Source of the DNA: Firm-04 sp964479595
Lineage (GTDB): Bacteria; Bacillota; Clostridia; Oscillospirales; Ruminococcaceae
Length of the DNA: 40,617 nucleotides
NCBI GenBank assembly: GCA_964479595.1
Contig: CAYZMU010000010.1
Coordinates: 1 to 40,617, forward strand
Direction: 5' to 3'
Positions 24,258 through 31,457 of this stretch are shown here, piece after piece. Positions within the stretch are counted from its first letter, which is position 1. Each line of letters starts with the position of its first letter. A program made the position numbers and the translations under genes. The notes under the pieces were generated by a model. That model saw only the letters and a list, made by a program, of their open reading frames with translations, had not been told where the DNA came from and made no database searches.

Positions 24258-25205
24258 ATGAAACCGCGCAAAAAGCCCCAGACCCTCAAGGAAGCGCAGA
24301 AGCGCGCGAAGAGCCGTGTTGCGAAAAAGCGCCTGCGCACGCTGTTTTTATCATTGCTGCTGCCGTTCGCGGTGTTATTCGCGCTGTCGTATCTGCTGCG
24401 AACCGAGCCCATTCCCGGCCCGAGTGCCGGCGCGTCCGTCACGATGATTGACGTCGGGCAGGGCGATTCCGTCCTCATTCAGGTTCCCAGCGCCAATATC
24501 CTGATAGACGGCGGCGAGGCGGAGGCGGGCGACGCCGTGGAAGACGCGCTGCGGCGGCACGGGGTTAAAAAGATTGACTATCTCATCAATTCCCACCCCC
24601 ATTCCGACCATGTCGGGGGTTTGACACAGGTCGTGGAGGATTTTGAGGTAGGGCAGGTGTTTCTGCCGGCGTTTCCGGAATCCCTGACGCCGACGGCACA
24701 GAGTTACCTAAACTTTCTGACAGCGCTCAAGAAGAAGGGGCTCTCTGTCCAGACGCCCGAAAACGCGCGCAAAATCGAGCTTGCCGAGGGTGCCGCGCTG
24801 ACTTTTTACAGCATCGACAACAGCGAGTTTGATGATTTGAACAACTGCTCGCTCTGTGTGCGGCTTACGGTCGGGAAAAGGGCGTTTCTCTTCTGCGGGG
24901 ATATGGAATCCAAGGCGGAGAAGCGCTTTCTGGAAGAGGGCAAAGTCCTCCCCGCGGATGTGCTCAAAGTCGCGCACCACGGCAGTTCCACCTCAAGCAC
25001 TGAGGAGTTTTTAGCCGCCGTTCGCCCCAAATACGCGCTGATTAGCGCGGGCGCGGACAATTCCTACGGCCACCCAAACCCCAAGGCGCTGGGGCGGCTC
25101 AAGGACGCTGGCGCGCAAATCTGCCGCACGGATACCGACGGCGAGATTACGGTGGAAGTCTCGGAATCCGGCGAACTGACGGTTCAGACCGCGAAGGAAC
25201 CCTAG
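24258..25205 (+). CDS. ComEC-like metallo-beta-lactamase-fold hydrolase, membrane-anchored
   Basis: A 315-residue protein: a very basic N-terminus, one membrane segment (about 28-47), then a metallo-beta-lactamase domain facing outside. Motifs: MIDVGQGDSVLIQ, ILIDGG, the metal site NSHPHSDHVGG, LFCGDME and VAHHGSS, all typical of the hydrolase domain fused to ComEC/Rec2 competence channels but here as a stand-alone protein. Such free forms are common in Firmicutes and may be secreted nucleases or phosphodiesterases; the substrate is not shown. The ATG at 24258 has AGGAGG upstream. No clear promoter is seen in the 95-nt gap to the divergent gene. Its 3' end is duplicated downstream (25295-25391). 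Confidence 0.85.
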   Translation: MKPRKKPQTLKEAQKRAKSRVAKKRLRTLFLSLLLPFAVLFALSYLLRTEPIPGPSAGASVTMIDVGQGDSVLIQVPSANILIDGGEAEAGDAVEDALRRHGVKKIDYLINSHPHSDHVGGLTQVVEDFEVGQVFLPAFPESLTPTAQSYLNFLTALKKKGLSVQTPENARKIELAEGAALTFYSIDNSEFDDLNNCSLCVRLTVGKRAFLFCGDMESKAEKRFLEEGKVLPADVLKVAHHGSSTSSTEEFLAAVRPKYALISAGADNSYGHPNPKALGRLKDAGAQICRTDTDGEITVEVSESGELTVQTAKEP

Positions 25206-25239
25206 AAAAACCCCGCCTCTCAAAGAACGGGAGGCGGGG
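25206..25239. terminator. Terminator after the ComEC-like gene (copy A)
   Basis: CCCCGCCTC (25211-25219) pairs with GAGGCGGGG (25231-25239). The A-run before it makes a strong T-tract on the minus strand; the plus side has only ATATTTTAG. Confidence 0.75.
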
Positions 25240-25245
25240 ATATTT

Positions 25246-25391
25246 TAGCTTTTGGGCTGCGCGTCTTTCTGACACGGACGCCCACAAGCAGCCCGGCGCG
25301 CAAATCTACCGCACGGATATCGACGTAGAAATTACGGTGGAAGTCTCGGAATCCGGCGAACTGACGGTTCAGACCGCGAAGGAACCCTAGA
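25246..25391. pseudogene. Orphan gene tails from the duplication
   Basis: The middle of the duplication holds a start-less copy of the Cys-rich Feo gene end (minus, about 25246-25273, ending QPKS) and a start-less copy of the ComEC-like C-terminus (plus, from 25295, about 30 codons, diverged to AQIYRTDIDVEITVEV). Neither has a start codon or ribosome site. Confidence 0.75.
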
Positions 25392-25491
25392 NNNNNNNNN
25401 NNNNNNNNNNNNNNNNNNNNNNNNNNNNNNNNNNNNNNNNNNNNNNNNNNNNNNNNNNNNNNNNNNNNNNNNNNNNNNNNNNNNNNNNNNN
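25392..25491. other. Assembly gap (100 N)
   Basis: The 55 bp before the gap (25337-25391) equal the 55 bp after it (25492-25546), so the gap is a repeat junction and may contain no missing bases, or further repeat copies. Confidence 0.99.
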
Positions 25492-25545
25492 GTGGAAGTC
25501 TCGGAATCCGGCGAACTGACGGTTCAGACCGCGAAGGAACCCTAG

Positions 25546-25579
25546 AAAAACCCCGCCTCTCAAAGAACGGGAGGCGGGG
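25546..25579 (-). terminator. Terminator of the feo operon (copy B)
   Basis: CCCCGCCTC (25551-25559) pairs with GAGGCGGGG (25571-25579), giving TTTTT on the minus strand 6 nt after the stop of the Cys-rich gene. Confidence 0.87.
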
Positions 25580-25584
25580 ATATT

Positions 25585-25764
25585 TTAGCTTTTGGGCCGC
25601 GCGTCTTTCTGACATTTGGGGCAGCTGGCGGCGGAACAGGATTCACAGCCGCAGGAGCAGCCCCGTTTTTTCTGTCTGACCATGGCGCGAACGGCGAAGA
25701 ACACCACCGCCGCCACGAGCAGCAGCACGACAATCGTGCCTAAATTGGAAACAAGCCATGTCAT
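25585..25764 (-). CDS. FeoB-associated Cys-rich small membrane protein
   Basis: A 59-residue gene. It starts MTWLVSNLGTIVVLLLVAAV with one membrane helix (about 8-28), then a basic stretch and a Cys-rich tail (RGCSCGCESC, SCPKCQKD; 7 Cys). This matches the small Cys-rich proteins commonly found after feoB in Firmicutes. AAAGGGAG lies upstream of the ATG, 17 nt after the feoB stop. A role in Feo assembly or iron handling is assumed from context only. Confidence 0.88.
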   Translation of the reverse strand: MTWLVSNLGTIVVLLLVAAVVFFAVRAMVRQKKRGCSCGCESCSAASCPKCQKDARPKS

Positions 25765-25780
25765 GGAAAAGCACTCCCTT

Positions 25781-28210
25781 TCAGGCGGTTTCCGCGGCAG
25801 CCGCCGCCTTCTTTGCCGCGCGTTTCTGCGGGTCGGGGCGGAAGAGCAGCCAGCAGGCCAGCGCCAGAATCACGGTCGCCGCGATGACGCCTAAAACATT
25901 GCCAGAGCCGCTGAAGAGCATTCCGAACTGATAGACGACCAAGGAAACGCAGTAGGCGAAGACGCACTGATAGCCGATGGCGAAAGCCGTCCATTTTCCG
26001 CTGTTCATTTCCCGGCGGATAGCGCCCATCGCCGCGAAGCACGGCGCGCAGAGCAGGTTGAAGAGCAGGAAGCAGTAGCCCGAAAGCGGGGTCAGGCCCT
26101 CGAAATCCAGAATCCCGAAGACGCCGACGACTTCCTCTTTCGCGACCAGACCCATGAGTGTCGCGACCACGGCCTTGACGCTGCCGAAGCCCAGCGGCAC
26201 AAAGATCCATTTGAGCGCGCTGCCGATCATGCCAAGAACGCTGTCCTCAAGCGCCATATCCGTATAGAACCCGAACGAGCCGTCGACCGTGCCGAAGCTG
26301 GAACCCGCCCAGATGACGATGGAGGAGAGCAGGATAATCGTCCCCGCCTTGCGGATGAAGGAGGAGAGACGCTCCCAGACCGAACGCCAGACATTGCCGA
26401 CCGTGGGCAGATGGTAGGCGGGCAGCTCCATGACGAAGGGCGCGGGGTCGCCGGAGAAGATCTTGGTTTTCTTTAAGATGATGCCCGAGATGACGATTGC
26501 CGCGACACCGACAAAGTACGCCGAGGGCGCGACCCACCACGCGCCGTCAAAGAGCGCGGACGCAATCAGCGCGATGATGGGCAGTTTCGCGCCGCACGGG
26601 ATAAAGGTCGTGGTCATGATGGTCATGCGCCGGTCGCGCTCGTTCTCAATCGTACGCGACGCCATGACGCCGGGCACGCCGCAGCCCGAGCCAATCAGCA
26701 TGGGGATGAAGGACTTGCCCGAAAGACCGAATCTTCTGAAGATTCTGTCCATCACGAAGGCGACACGCGCCATATAGCCGCACGCCTCGAGAATGCCCAA
26801 AAACACGAACAGGATGAACATCTGCGGCAGGAACCCGAGCACCGCGCCGACGCCGCCGACAATGCCGTCCAGAATCAGGCTTTCCAGCCACGGCGCGCAG
26901 TGAATGGCGTCCAGCCCGCGCTCGATAAGGACCGGAATCCCCGGAACCCAGACGCCGTATTCCGCCGGGTCAGGGCTCGTAAACGCCCCTTCCTCGTCCA
27001 GCGCCGCGCCGAGCGCGCCGTCCAGCTCAAAGACCTCGTCCTTATAGAACTCGTCGTGATAGGTGCCGTACGCCTCCTCAAACGCGCCGAAATCCTGCGC
27101 GTTGTAGGCCTCCAGCAAGTCCTCCGAGCCCTTGACCGTGCCGGCCGCCGCCGCGCTTTCAAGCACTTCCCCGACCGCCGGGGTAAAGACATTTTCCTGT
27201 GCCCACGCGTCGGTCTCCTCGTCGAGATTCCCCGATATGCCGAAGAGATGGAAGCCGTCGCCGAAGACGCCGTCGTTTGCCCAGTCCGTCGCCCACGAGC
27301 CGACCGTCGAGACGGAAACGTAGTAGACGAGAATCATAATCACGGCGAAAATCGGCAGCGCTAAAAAGCGGTTGGTCACCACGCGGTCGATTTTGTCCGA
27401 GAGGGTGAGCGCGCCGGCGTTTTTCTTTTTGGCGACGCCCTTGAGCAGCCCCGCCACGCATTCGTAGCGCTCGTTGGTGATGATGGATTCGGAGTCGTCG
27501 TCGAGCGCCTCTTCCGCCCGCGCGATGATTTCCTCAATCTGTTTCGCCGCGGAATCCTCGATTTTGAAATCCTTCGTGATCTTCTCGTCGCGCTCAAAGA
27601 ACTTGATGGCGTAGTAGCGCCGCTTGGGTTCTTCCACACTCTCGGGCAGCAGCTCCTCTATCTGCGAGAGCGCCTCTTCCGCGGTTTTGGGGAACCGCCG
27701 GTACGCCTGTCCGCCGCCCGTCCGCGCGGCCTTGAGCGCCTCCTCCGCCGCCTGTGTGATGTTTTCGCCTTTGAGCGCGGAGATTTCCACCACCGGGCAG
27801 CAAAGCGCCTCGGAGAGTTTCGCGGTATTTACCTTGTCGCCCGCCTTCCTGACGGCGTCCATCATATTGACGGCCACGACCACCGGAATCCCGAGCTCTA
27901 AAAGCTGCGTTGTCAGATAGAGATTCCGCTCCAGATTCGTGCCGTCCACGATATTGAGGATGGCGTCGGGGCGCTCGTCGATGAGATATCCCCGCGCGAT
28001 GATTTCCTCGGGAGTGTAGGGCGAGAGCGAATAGATTCCCGGCAGGTCCGTGATAATCACGTCTTCGTGTTTTTTCAGCTTTCCCTCTTTCTTTTCCACC
28101 GTGACGCCGGGCCAGTTCCCGACGAATTGATTCGCGCCCGTCAGGGCGTTAAAGAGGGTTGTCTTTCCGGAGTTGGGGTTTCCGGCAAGGGCAATCCTTA
28201 CTTGCGGCAT
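25781..28210 (-). CDS. feoB: FeoB ferrous iron transporter
   Basis: Fe(II) uptake protein of 809 residues in the plasma membrane. N-terminal G domain: GNPNSGKTT (G1), GNWPGVTVE (G2), DLPG (G3), NMMD (G4), SALKG (G5); then a helical spacer and the membrane domain with two Gate regions (IPMLIGSGCGVPGVMASRTI, and the later region with CAPCFAA). Between the first membrane helix and GIPVLIERGLD lies an acidic insert of about 100 residues (roughly 325-425), longer than in classical FeoB. The ATG at 28210 has AAGGAAGG about 10 nt upstream; a TTG three codons earlier sits too near that site. In an operon with two feoA genes upstream and the Cys-rich gene downstream. Confidence 0.96.
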   Translation of the reverse strand: MPQVRIALAGNPNSGKTTLFNALTGANQFVGNWPGVTVEKKEGKLKKHEDVIITDLPGIYSLSPYTPEEIIARGYLIDERPDAILNIVDGTNLERNLYLTTQLLELGIPVVVAVNMMDAVRKAGDKVNTAKLSEALCCPVVEISALKGENITQAAEEALKAARTGGGQAYRRFPKTAEEALSQIEELLPESVEEPKRRYYAIKFFERDEKITKDFKIEDSAAKQIEEIIARAEEALDDDSESIITNERYECVAGLLKGVAKKKNAGALTLSDKIDRVVTNRFLALPIFAVIMILVYYVSVSTVGSWATDWANDGVFGDGFHLFGISGNLDEETDAWAQENVFTPAVGEVLESAAAAGTVKGSEDLLEAYNAQDFGAFEEAYGTYHDEFYKDEVFELDGALGAALDEEGAFTSPDPAEYGVWVPGIPVLIERGLDAIHCAPWLESLILDGIVGGVGAVLGFLPQMFILFVFLGILEACGYMARVAFVMDRIFRRFGLSGKSFIPMLIGSGCGVPGVMASRTIENERDRRMTIMTTTFIPCGAKLPIIALIASALFDGAWWVAPSAYFVGVAAIVISGIILKKTKIFSGDPAPFVMELPAYHLPTVGNVWRSVWERLSSFIRKAGTIILLSSIVIWAGSSFGTVDGSFGFYTDMALEDSVLGMIGSALKWIFVPLGFGSVKAVVATLMGLVAKEEVVGVFGILDFEGLTPLSGYCFLLFNLLCAPCFAAMGAIRREMNSGKWTAFAIGYQCVFAYCVSLVVYQFGMLFSGSGNVLGVIAATVILALACWLLFRPDPQKRAAKKAAAAAETA

Positions 28211-28247
28211 CTTGCGCAATCCTTCCTTTCTCTTCTCAAAGTTTTAA

Positions 28248-28263
28248 GTTAGCGTCCGCTAAC
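28248..28263 (-). promoter_or_regulatory. Operator-like inverted repeat before feoB (copy 3)
   Basis: GTTAGC-GTCC-GCTAAC, perfect arms, in the feoA-feoB gap. Same pattern as two copies before the first feoA. DtxR/IdeR-type sites include TTAG...CTAA arms, so an iron-responsive regulator is the likely binder; inference. Confidence 0.7.
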
Positions 28264-28276
28264 CGATGGGCAAGAA

Positions 28277-28498
28277 TTATTCCATCTCAATCATTTCCGC
28301 GTCCGCCTTGCGCAGACTCAGTTCATACCCGCGCACGGTAAGTTCCACAGGGTCCCCCAGCGGCGCCACTTTCCTTACATAGACCGCGGTGCCTTTGGTA
28401 AGCCCCATATCCATGATTCTGCGCTTTGTGGCGCCCTCGCCGTGGATTTTGAGGATCTTCCCCGTTTCACCGATTTGCAGGTTTCGCAGTGTTCGCAT
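28277..28498 (-). CDS. feoA: FeoA-domain protein (second copy)
   Basis: A 73-residue SH3-like FeoA protein that assists FeoB. Motifs RNLQIGETGKILKI, RRIMDMGLTKGTAV and GDPVELTVRGYELSLR are typical. The ATG follows AGGAGGGCGGAAG. It is 12 nt after the first feoA and 66 nt before feoB; the feoA-feoB gap contains an operator-like palindrome. Confidence 0.93.
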   Translation of the reverse strand: MRTLRNLQIGETGKILKIHGEGATKRRIMDMGLTKGTAVYVRKVAPLGDPVELTVRGYELSLRKADAEMIEME

Positions 28499-28510
28499 CT
28501 TCCGCCCTCC

Positions 28511-28720
28511 TCAGACGATGATTCTGCGCGCCATCTCGCCCGAGAGCGCGAGACGGGAATCCTTGACATGGACGATGACATTTTCGCCCGAGCCTGAAAT
28601 GACCTTGACGGCGCTCCCCGCGCAAAGCCCCAAGTCCTCGAGGTGTCTGCGGGTGCGCGCGCTGCCGCCGATTTTCTTGATAATGTATTCCTGCTGGGGA
28701 TTGGCAAATGTGAGCGGCAT
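28511..28720 (-). CDS. feoA: FeoA-domain protein (first copy)
   Basis: A 69-residue FeoA protein, with RRHLEDLGLCAGSAVKVIS and VIVHVKDSRLALSGEMARRI. First gene of the iron operon; the ATG has GAGGAGG upstream. Having two feoA genes before feoB is common in Clostridia. Likely repressed when iron is plentiful through the palindromes at 28739 and 28774. Confidence 0.92.
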   Translation of the reverse strand: MPLTFANPQQEYIIKKIGGSARTRRHLEDLGLCAGSAVKVISGSGENVIVHVKDSRLALSGEMARRIIV

Positions 28721-28738
28721 AAGAATCCTCCTCTCTTT

Positions 28739-28756
28739 TGTTAGCGATGGCTAACA
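28739..28756 (-). promoter_or_regulatory. Operator-like inverted repeat (copy 1)
   Basis: TGTTAGC-GATG-GCTAACA, perfect 7-bp arms, between the promoter and the first feoA. Confidence 0.75.
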
Positions 28757-28773
28757 CAGTCTCTGAAATTTGG

Positions 28774-28793
28774 CGGTTAGACATAGCTAACCG
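28774..28793 (-). promoter_or_regulatory. Operator-like inverted repeat (copy 2)
   Basis: CGGTTAG-ACATAG-CTAACCG, just downstream of the -10, so a bound protein would block transcription. Fits the GTTAGM-N4-GCTAAC pattern of the other two copies. Confidence 0.75.
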
Positions 28794-28806
28794 CTCCGCC
28801 GACTTT

Positions 28807-28836
28807 ATTTTACACCATTTCCCTCGGTTTTGTCAA
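28807..28836 (-). promoter_or_regulatory. Promoter of the feo operon
   Basis: Minus strand TTGACA (28831-28836), 18-nt spacer, TAAAAT (28807-28812). Confidence 0.8.
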
Positions 28837-28926
28837 GCGCCCCGCGGCATTTTCGTCATTTCGCACAAAATTTTGCCGCCGTATTTGGGCAGGTTTCCAT
28901 GCTCTGTCTAAATTTGGCGGCGGTAC

Positions 28927-28955
28927 TTGCAAATTTCGCGAAAATCGGGTATAAT
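28927..28955 (+). promoter_or_regulatory. Promoter of the TSCPD-to-sortase operon
   Basis: TTGCAA (28927-28932), 17-nt spacer, TATAAT (28950-28955). Confidence 0.82.
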
Positions 28956-29009
28956 AAGAGCGAACACCCTCGCCAGAGAGCGGGGAAACAAGGAAAGCGG
29001 GGTTTTCCC

Positions 29010-29273
29010 ATGGAGTATGTCTATCATCCGGAGATGGTCTGTTCTCAGGAGATTCGCTTCGACATTGACGGCGACGTCATTACGAACATCCGTTTCACAG
29101 GCGGCTGCAACGGCAATCTCAAGGCGATTTCCAAACTGGTGGACGGCTGGACGGTCGAGGAGATCGCTTCCAAACTCGACGGCAACACGTGCGGACGCAG
29201 ACCGACATCCTGCGCGGACCAGCTCGCGAAAGCGGTGCGCGCGGCCTACCAAGAGACCCAAGCCGCGCAATGA
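29010..29273 (+). CDS. Stand-alone TSCPD-domain protein (TIGR03905-like)
   Basis: An 87-residue protein consisting only of a TSCPD domain: FTGGCNGNLKAISKLVDG and TCGRRPTSCADQLAKAV. The domain is also found at the C-terminus of some class II ribonucleotide reductases and its conserved Cys may bind metal; the free form has no established function. The ATG at 29010 follows AAGGAAAGCGGGG. Its stop overlaps the start of the acetyltransferase gene (ATGA), indicating translational coupling. Confidence 0.85.
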   Translation: MEYVYHPEMVCSQEIRFDIDGDVITNIRFTGGCNGNLKAISKLVDGWTVEEIASKLDGNTCGRRPTSCADQLAKAVRAAYQETQAAQ

Positions 29274-29737
29274 GCGCGGTCAGAAGGGCACGCGAGGACG
29301 ATATACCGGCAGTTTTGCGCCTGCTCACCCAGGTTGACATGGTACATCACCGGGGCCGTCCGGATTTATTCCGCGGCCCCGCGACAAAATACGACGCAAA
29401 TCAGCTGCGGGAAATGTTTTCGGACGAGGGCACCCCGGTTTTTGTCTACGACGACGGCGGCGTGCGCGGGCACGCGTTCTGCGTGGTCTGCGAGCCCCGG
29501 GAAAGCGCTGTTCTGGAGCCGGTGCGCACACTTTATATAGACGATATCTGTGTGGACGAAAACTGCCGCCGCCAAGGGGTCGGGACCGCGCTGTTTGAGG
29601 CGGCGCGCGCGCACGCGAAGGCGCTTGGCTGCCACAATATCACGCTCAATGTCTGGGCGGGCAACGAGGGCGCGAAGGCGTTCTATGAGTCGCTCGGCAT
29701 GCGCGTGCAGAAGTGGGGCATGGAGATTCTTTTGTGA
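29270..29737 (+). CDS. GNAT-family N-acetyltransferase
   Basis: A 155-residue acetyl-CoA-dependent transferase. Motif A is RRQGVGTALFEAARAHAKAL, followed by NVWAGNEGAKAFYESLGM (motif B), and YIDDICVDENCR is the preceding strand. The ATG overlaps the upstream stop (ATGA). The substrate could be a protein N-terminus, amine or antibiotic; sequence does not decide. No terminator separates it from the sortase locus downstream. Confidence 0.88.
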   Translation: MSAVRRAREDDIPAVLRLLTQVDMVHHRGRPDLFRGPATKYDANQLREMFSDEGTPVFVYDDGGVRGHAFCVVCEPRESAVLEPVRTLYIDDICVDENCRRQGVGTALFEAARAHAKALGCHNITLNVWAGNEGAKAFYESLGMRVQKWGMEILL

Positions 29738-29797
29738 TTTTGTCTGAGAGAGAAACGAAGAATGGCTCGGTGGAACACTCATGAAAGGAAATGCAGT

Positions 29798-30646
29798 ATG
29801 AAACTTTGGAAAGCGATTTGCGGGTTCTTCGCGTCCGCGGCGGCGCTGCTGGCGCTTGGGAGCCTCACGGCGTTCGCGGCGGGCAGCGTGGAGGACGTCT
29901 ATCAGGCGATGCGGGACATCGGGCTGCCCGAATACATGGTGCAGGAGGCCAAGAACCAGTATCAGACCATGCCGCACGACGAGGGCGGCATGACGCTGCA
30001 CTACGACGGCGAGGACACCTACATGAGCTATGTCGCCATGGCGGAGAACGTCTACACCTTTGAGGACCGCATCTGGGAGGAAATCGCGAAGGAACTGGGT
30101 GTGCCGTACGAAGAGGTTCGCGAGGTTGTGCACACACACAACGTGCTGACTTCCACGACCGCCCCGGCCGCCCCGGGCGAAACCGTGACGACCACCACTG
30201 TCACCGCCGTCACAAACTCCGCGGGAAAGACCTTGGCGGAGATGACGATTGAGGAGATTCGCGCCATGCTGCAGGGCATGACGCAGGAGCAGCGCGCAGC
30301 GTTTTTCGGCGGGCTCTCGACCGCGGACCGCAACGCCATCATCAAAAAGATGACCACCAGCGGGCAGGCGGGGATTATGCAGCAGTTTACCGATCTCGCG
30401 GAGCAGTACGGCATGCACGTCTCCGTGGACAATATCGGCGACGGCAGTGTGGAATATTCCATACGCGATGAAGAGGGCAATCTTATTGACTCCGCGTCTG
30501 TGGGCGCGGCGGTCATTGACGACACGGGCTGGAACCTGAAAGTGCCGATTTTCGGCTCCGCGGGGGCGATTCTGCTCGCGGGGACGGGGCTTGCGGCTCT
30601 CGGGGTGAGCCCGAAAAAGCGGAAGGAGCCGTCTGACGATGCCTGA
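29798..30646 (+). CDS. Secreted protein with C-terminal membrane anchor, sortase-locus partner
   Basis: A 282-residue protein of unrecognised family. It has a signal peptide (cleavage likely after TAFAA, about residue 28), an extracytoplasmic body with a Thr/Ala-rich stretch (about 115-145), and a C-terminal hydrophobic helix (about 247-268) followed by the basic tail SPKKRK. This is the layout of a wall-sorting signal, yet no LPxTG-like motif precedes the helix (only LKVPIFGS). The ATG at 29798 has AAAGGAA upstream. It overlaps the sortase gene by 8 nt, so the two products probably act together: a non-canonical substrate or a sortase partner. Confidence 0.8.
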   Translation: MKLWKAICGFFASAAALLALGSLTAFAAGSVEDVYQAMRDIGLPEYMVQEAKNQYQTMPHDEGGMTLHYDGEDTYMSYVAMAENVYTFEDRIWEEIAKELGVPYEEVREVVHTHNVLTSTTAPAAPGETVTTTTVTAVTNSAGKTLAEMTIEEIRAMLQGMTQEQRAAFFGGLSTADRNAIIKKMTTSGQAGIMQQFTDLAEQYGMHVSVDNIGDGSVEYSIRDEEGNLIDSASVGAAVIDDTGWNLKVPIFGSAGAILLAGTGLAALGVSPKKRKEPSDDA

Positions 30647-31445
30647 GAAGAAGGAGAAACCCGTCAAGGAAACGAAGGAAGAGAAGCAGGAGCGCAAGGC
30701 TGAGGAGAAGGCGCAGAAGGCGGAGCAAAAGGCCGGGGATAAGGAAAAAAAGGCGGAGCAAAAGGCAGAGCGGAAGGCCCGGAAACAGGGCGGCGTGTGG
30801 GGCTATTTCCTGACGCCGGTGCTGCTGGCGTCACTCTGTGCGGGCGCGGTAGTGCTGGGCTACAGCCTCATGCCGAGCCATTCGATTGAAAAATATTTAA
30901 ACCTCATTTTCGTGGACAAATTAAAGACCAGTTCCTCCATAGCCGGGCTCAATATTGTGGAGAAGGAGATTGACTCGGGGGAGGAAAGTACGACATACAG
31001 CGACGGCGAGATTACCTATCCCAAATTCGGCGAGCAGTACGCGGTGCTCGAGGCGAAAGACATCGGTTTATCCGTCGGGGTCTATTACGGCTCGAACGAG
31101 GAACTTTTAAAGCGCGGCGCCTGCCAGTCCTCGCAGACGGCGGTGCTCGGGACGGTCGGGAATGTCGTGATTGACGCCCATGTCAATACCTTTTTCGCGG
31201 ATTTGGAGAAATTAAAGCCCGAAAACATCATTACACTTTACACCGATTACGGCCGTTTCACGTATAAAGTCAAGAGGGCTATCTCATTTGACAAAACGGA
31301 CAAAACCTATGTCGGCGTGACACAGACGGACTGTCTCACGCTCTACACCTGCAGACCCGAGGTTCTGGGGGATTCGGATTTGCGCGTGGGGGTGCGCTGC
31401 GATTTGGTTTCGAAGGAATTCTACACCCCCAAGACAGAATCGTAA
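30639..31445 (+). CDS. Sortase (class D-like)
   Basis: Membrane-anchored transpeptidase of 268 residues. The first 50 residues are an unusual Lys/Glu-rich, probably helical cytoplasmic stretch; a membrane segment follows (about 55-78), then the sortase barrel. The catalytic triad is seen as His in VIDAHVNTFF, Cys in LTLYTCRP and Arg in LRVGVRCDLV. TLYTC and the overall length fit class D or a related group better than class A or B. The ATG lies within the end of the previous gene (8-nt overlap), and the next membrane protein gene starts 12 nt on. The target motif is not known. Confidence 0.88.
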   Translation: MPEKKEKPVKETKEEKQERKAEEKAQKAEQKAGDKEKKAEQKAERKARKQGGVWGYFLTPVLLASLCAGAVVLGYSLMPSHSIEKYLNLIFVDKLKTSSSIAGLNIVEKEIDSGEESTTYSDGEITYPKFGEQYAVLEAKDIGLSVGVYYGSNEELLKRGACQSSQTAVLGTVGNVVIDAHVNTFFADLEKLKPENIITLYTDYGRFTYKVKRAISFDKTDKTYVGVTQTDCLTLYTCRPEVLGDSDLRVGVRCDLVSKEFYTPKTES

Positions 31446-31457
31446 GGGGTGTGACAT

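Larger units (their letters stand above)
25110..25613. repeat. Tandem duplication of a convergent gene junction, split by a gap
   Basis: A 164-bp segment (copy A 25110-25273) recurs as copy B (25295-25391 plus 25547-25613 when the 55-bp overlap at the gap is merged). I count 6 substitutions. Each copy contains the 3' end of the ComEC-like gene, the bidirectional terminator, and the 3' end of the Cys-rich Feo gene. The 21 bp between copies are not duplicated. Copy number may be more than two because the gap falls in the repeat. Confidence 0.85.

Noticed and set aside
25220..25615. Minus-strand frame spanning the N gap with duplicated ends
   Set aside because: It exists only because N codons are read through and both flanks are the duplicated terminator region.
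29798..30646. Calling the sortase neighbour a standard LPxTG surface protein
   Set aside because: No LPxTG, NPxTG or similar motif precedes the C-terminal hydrophobic helix.
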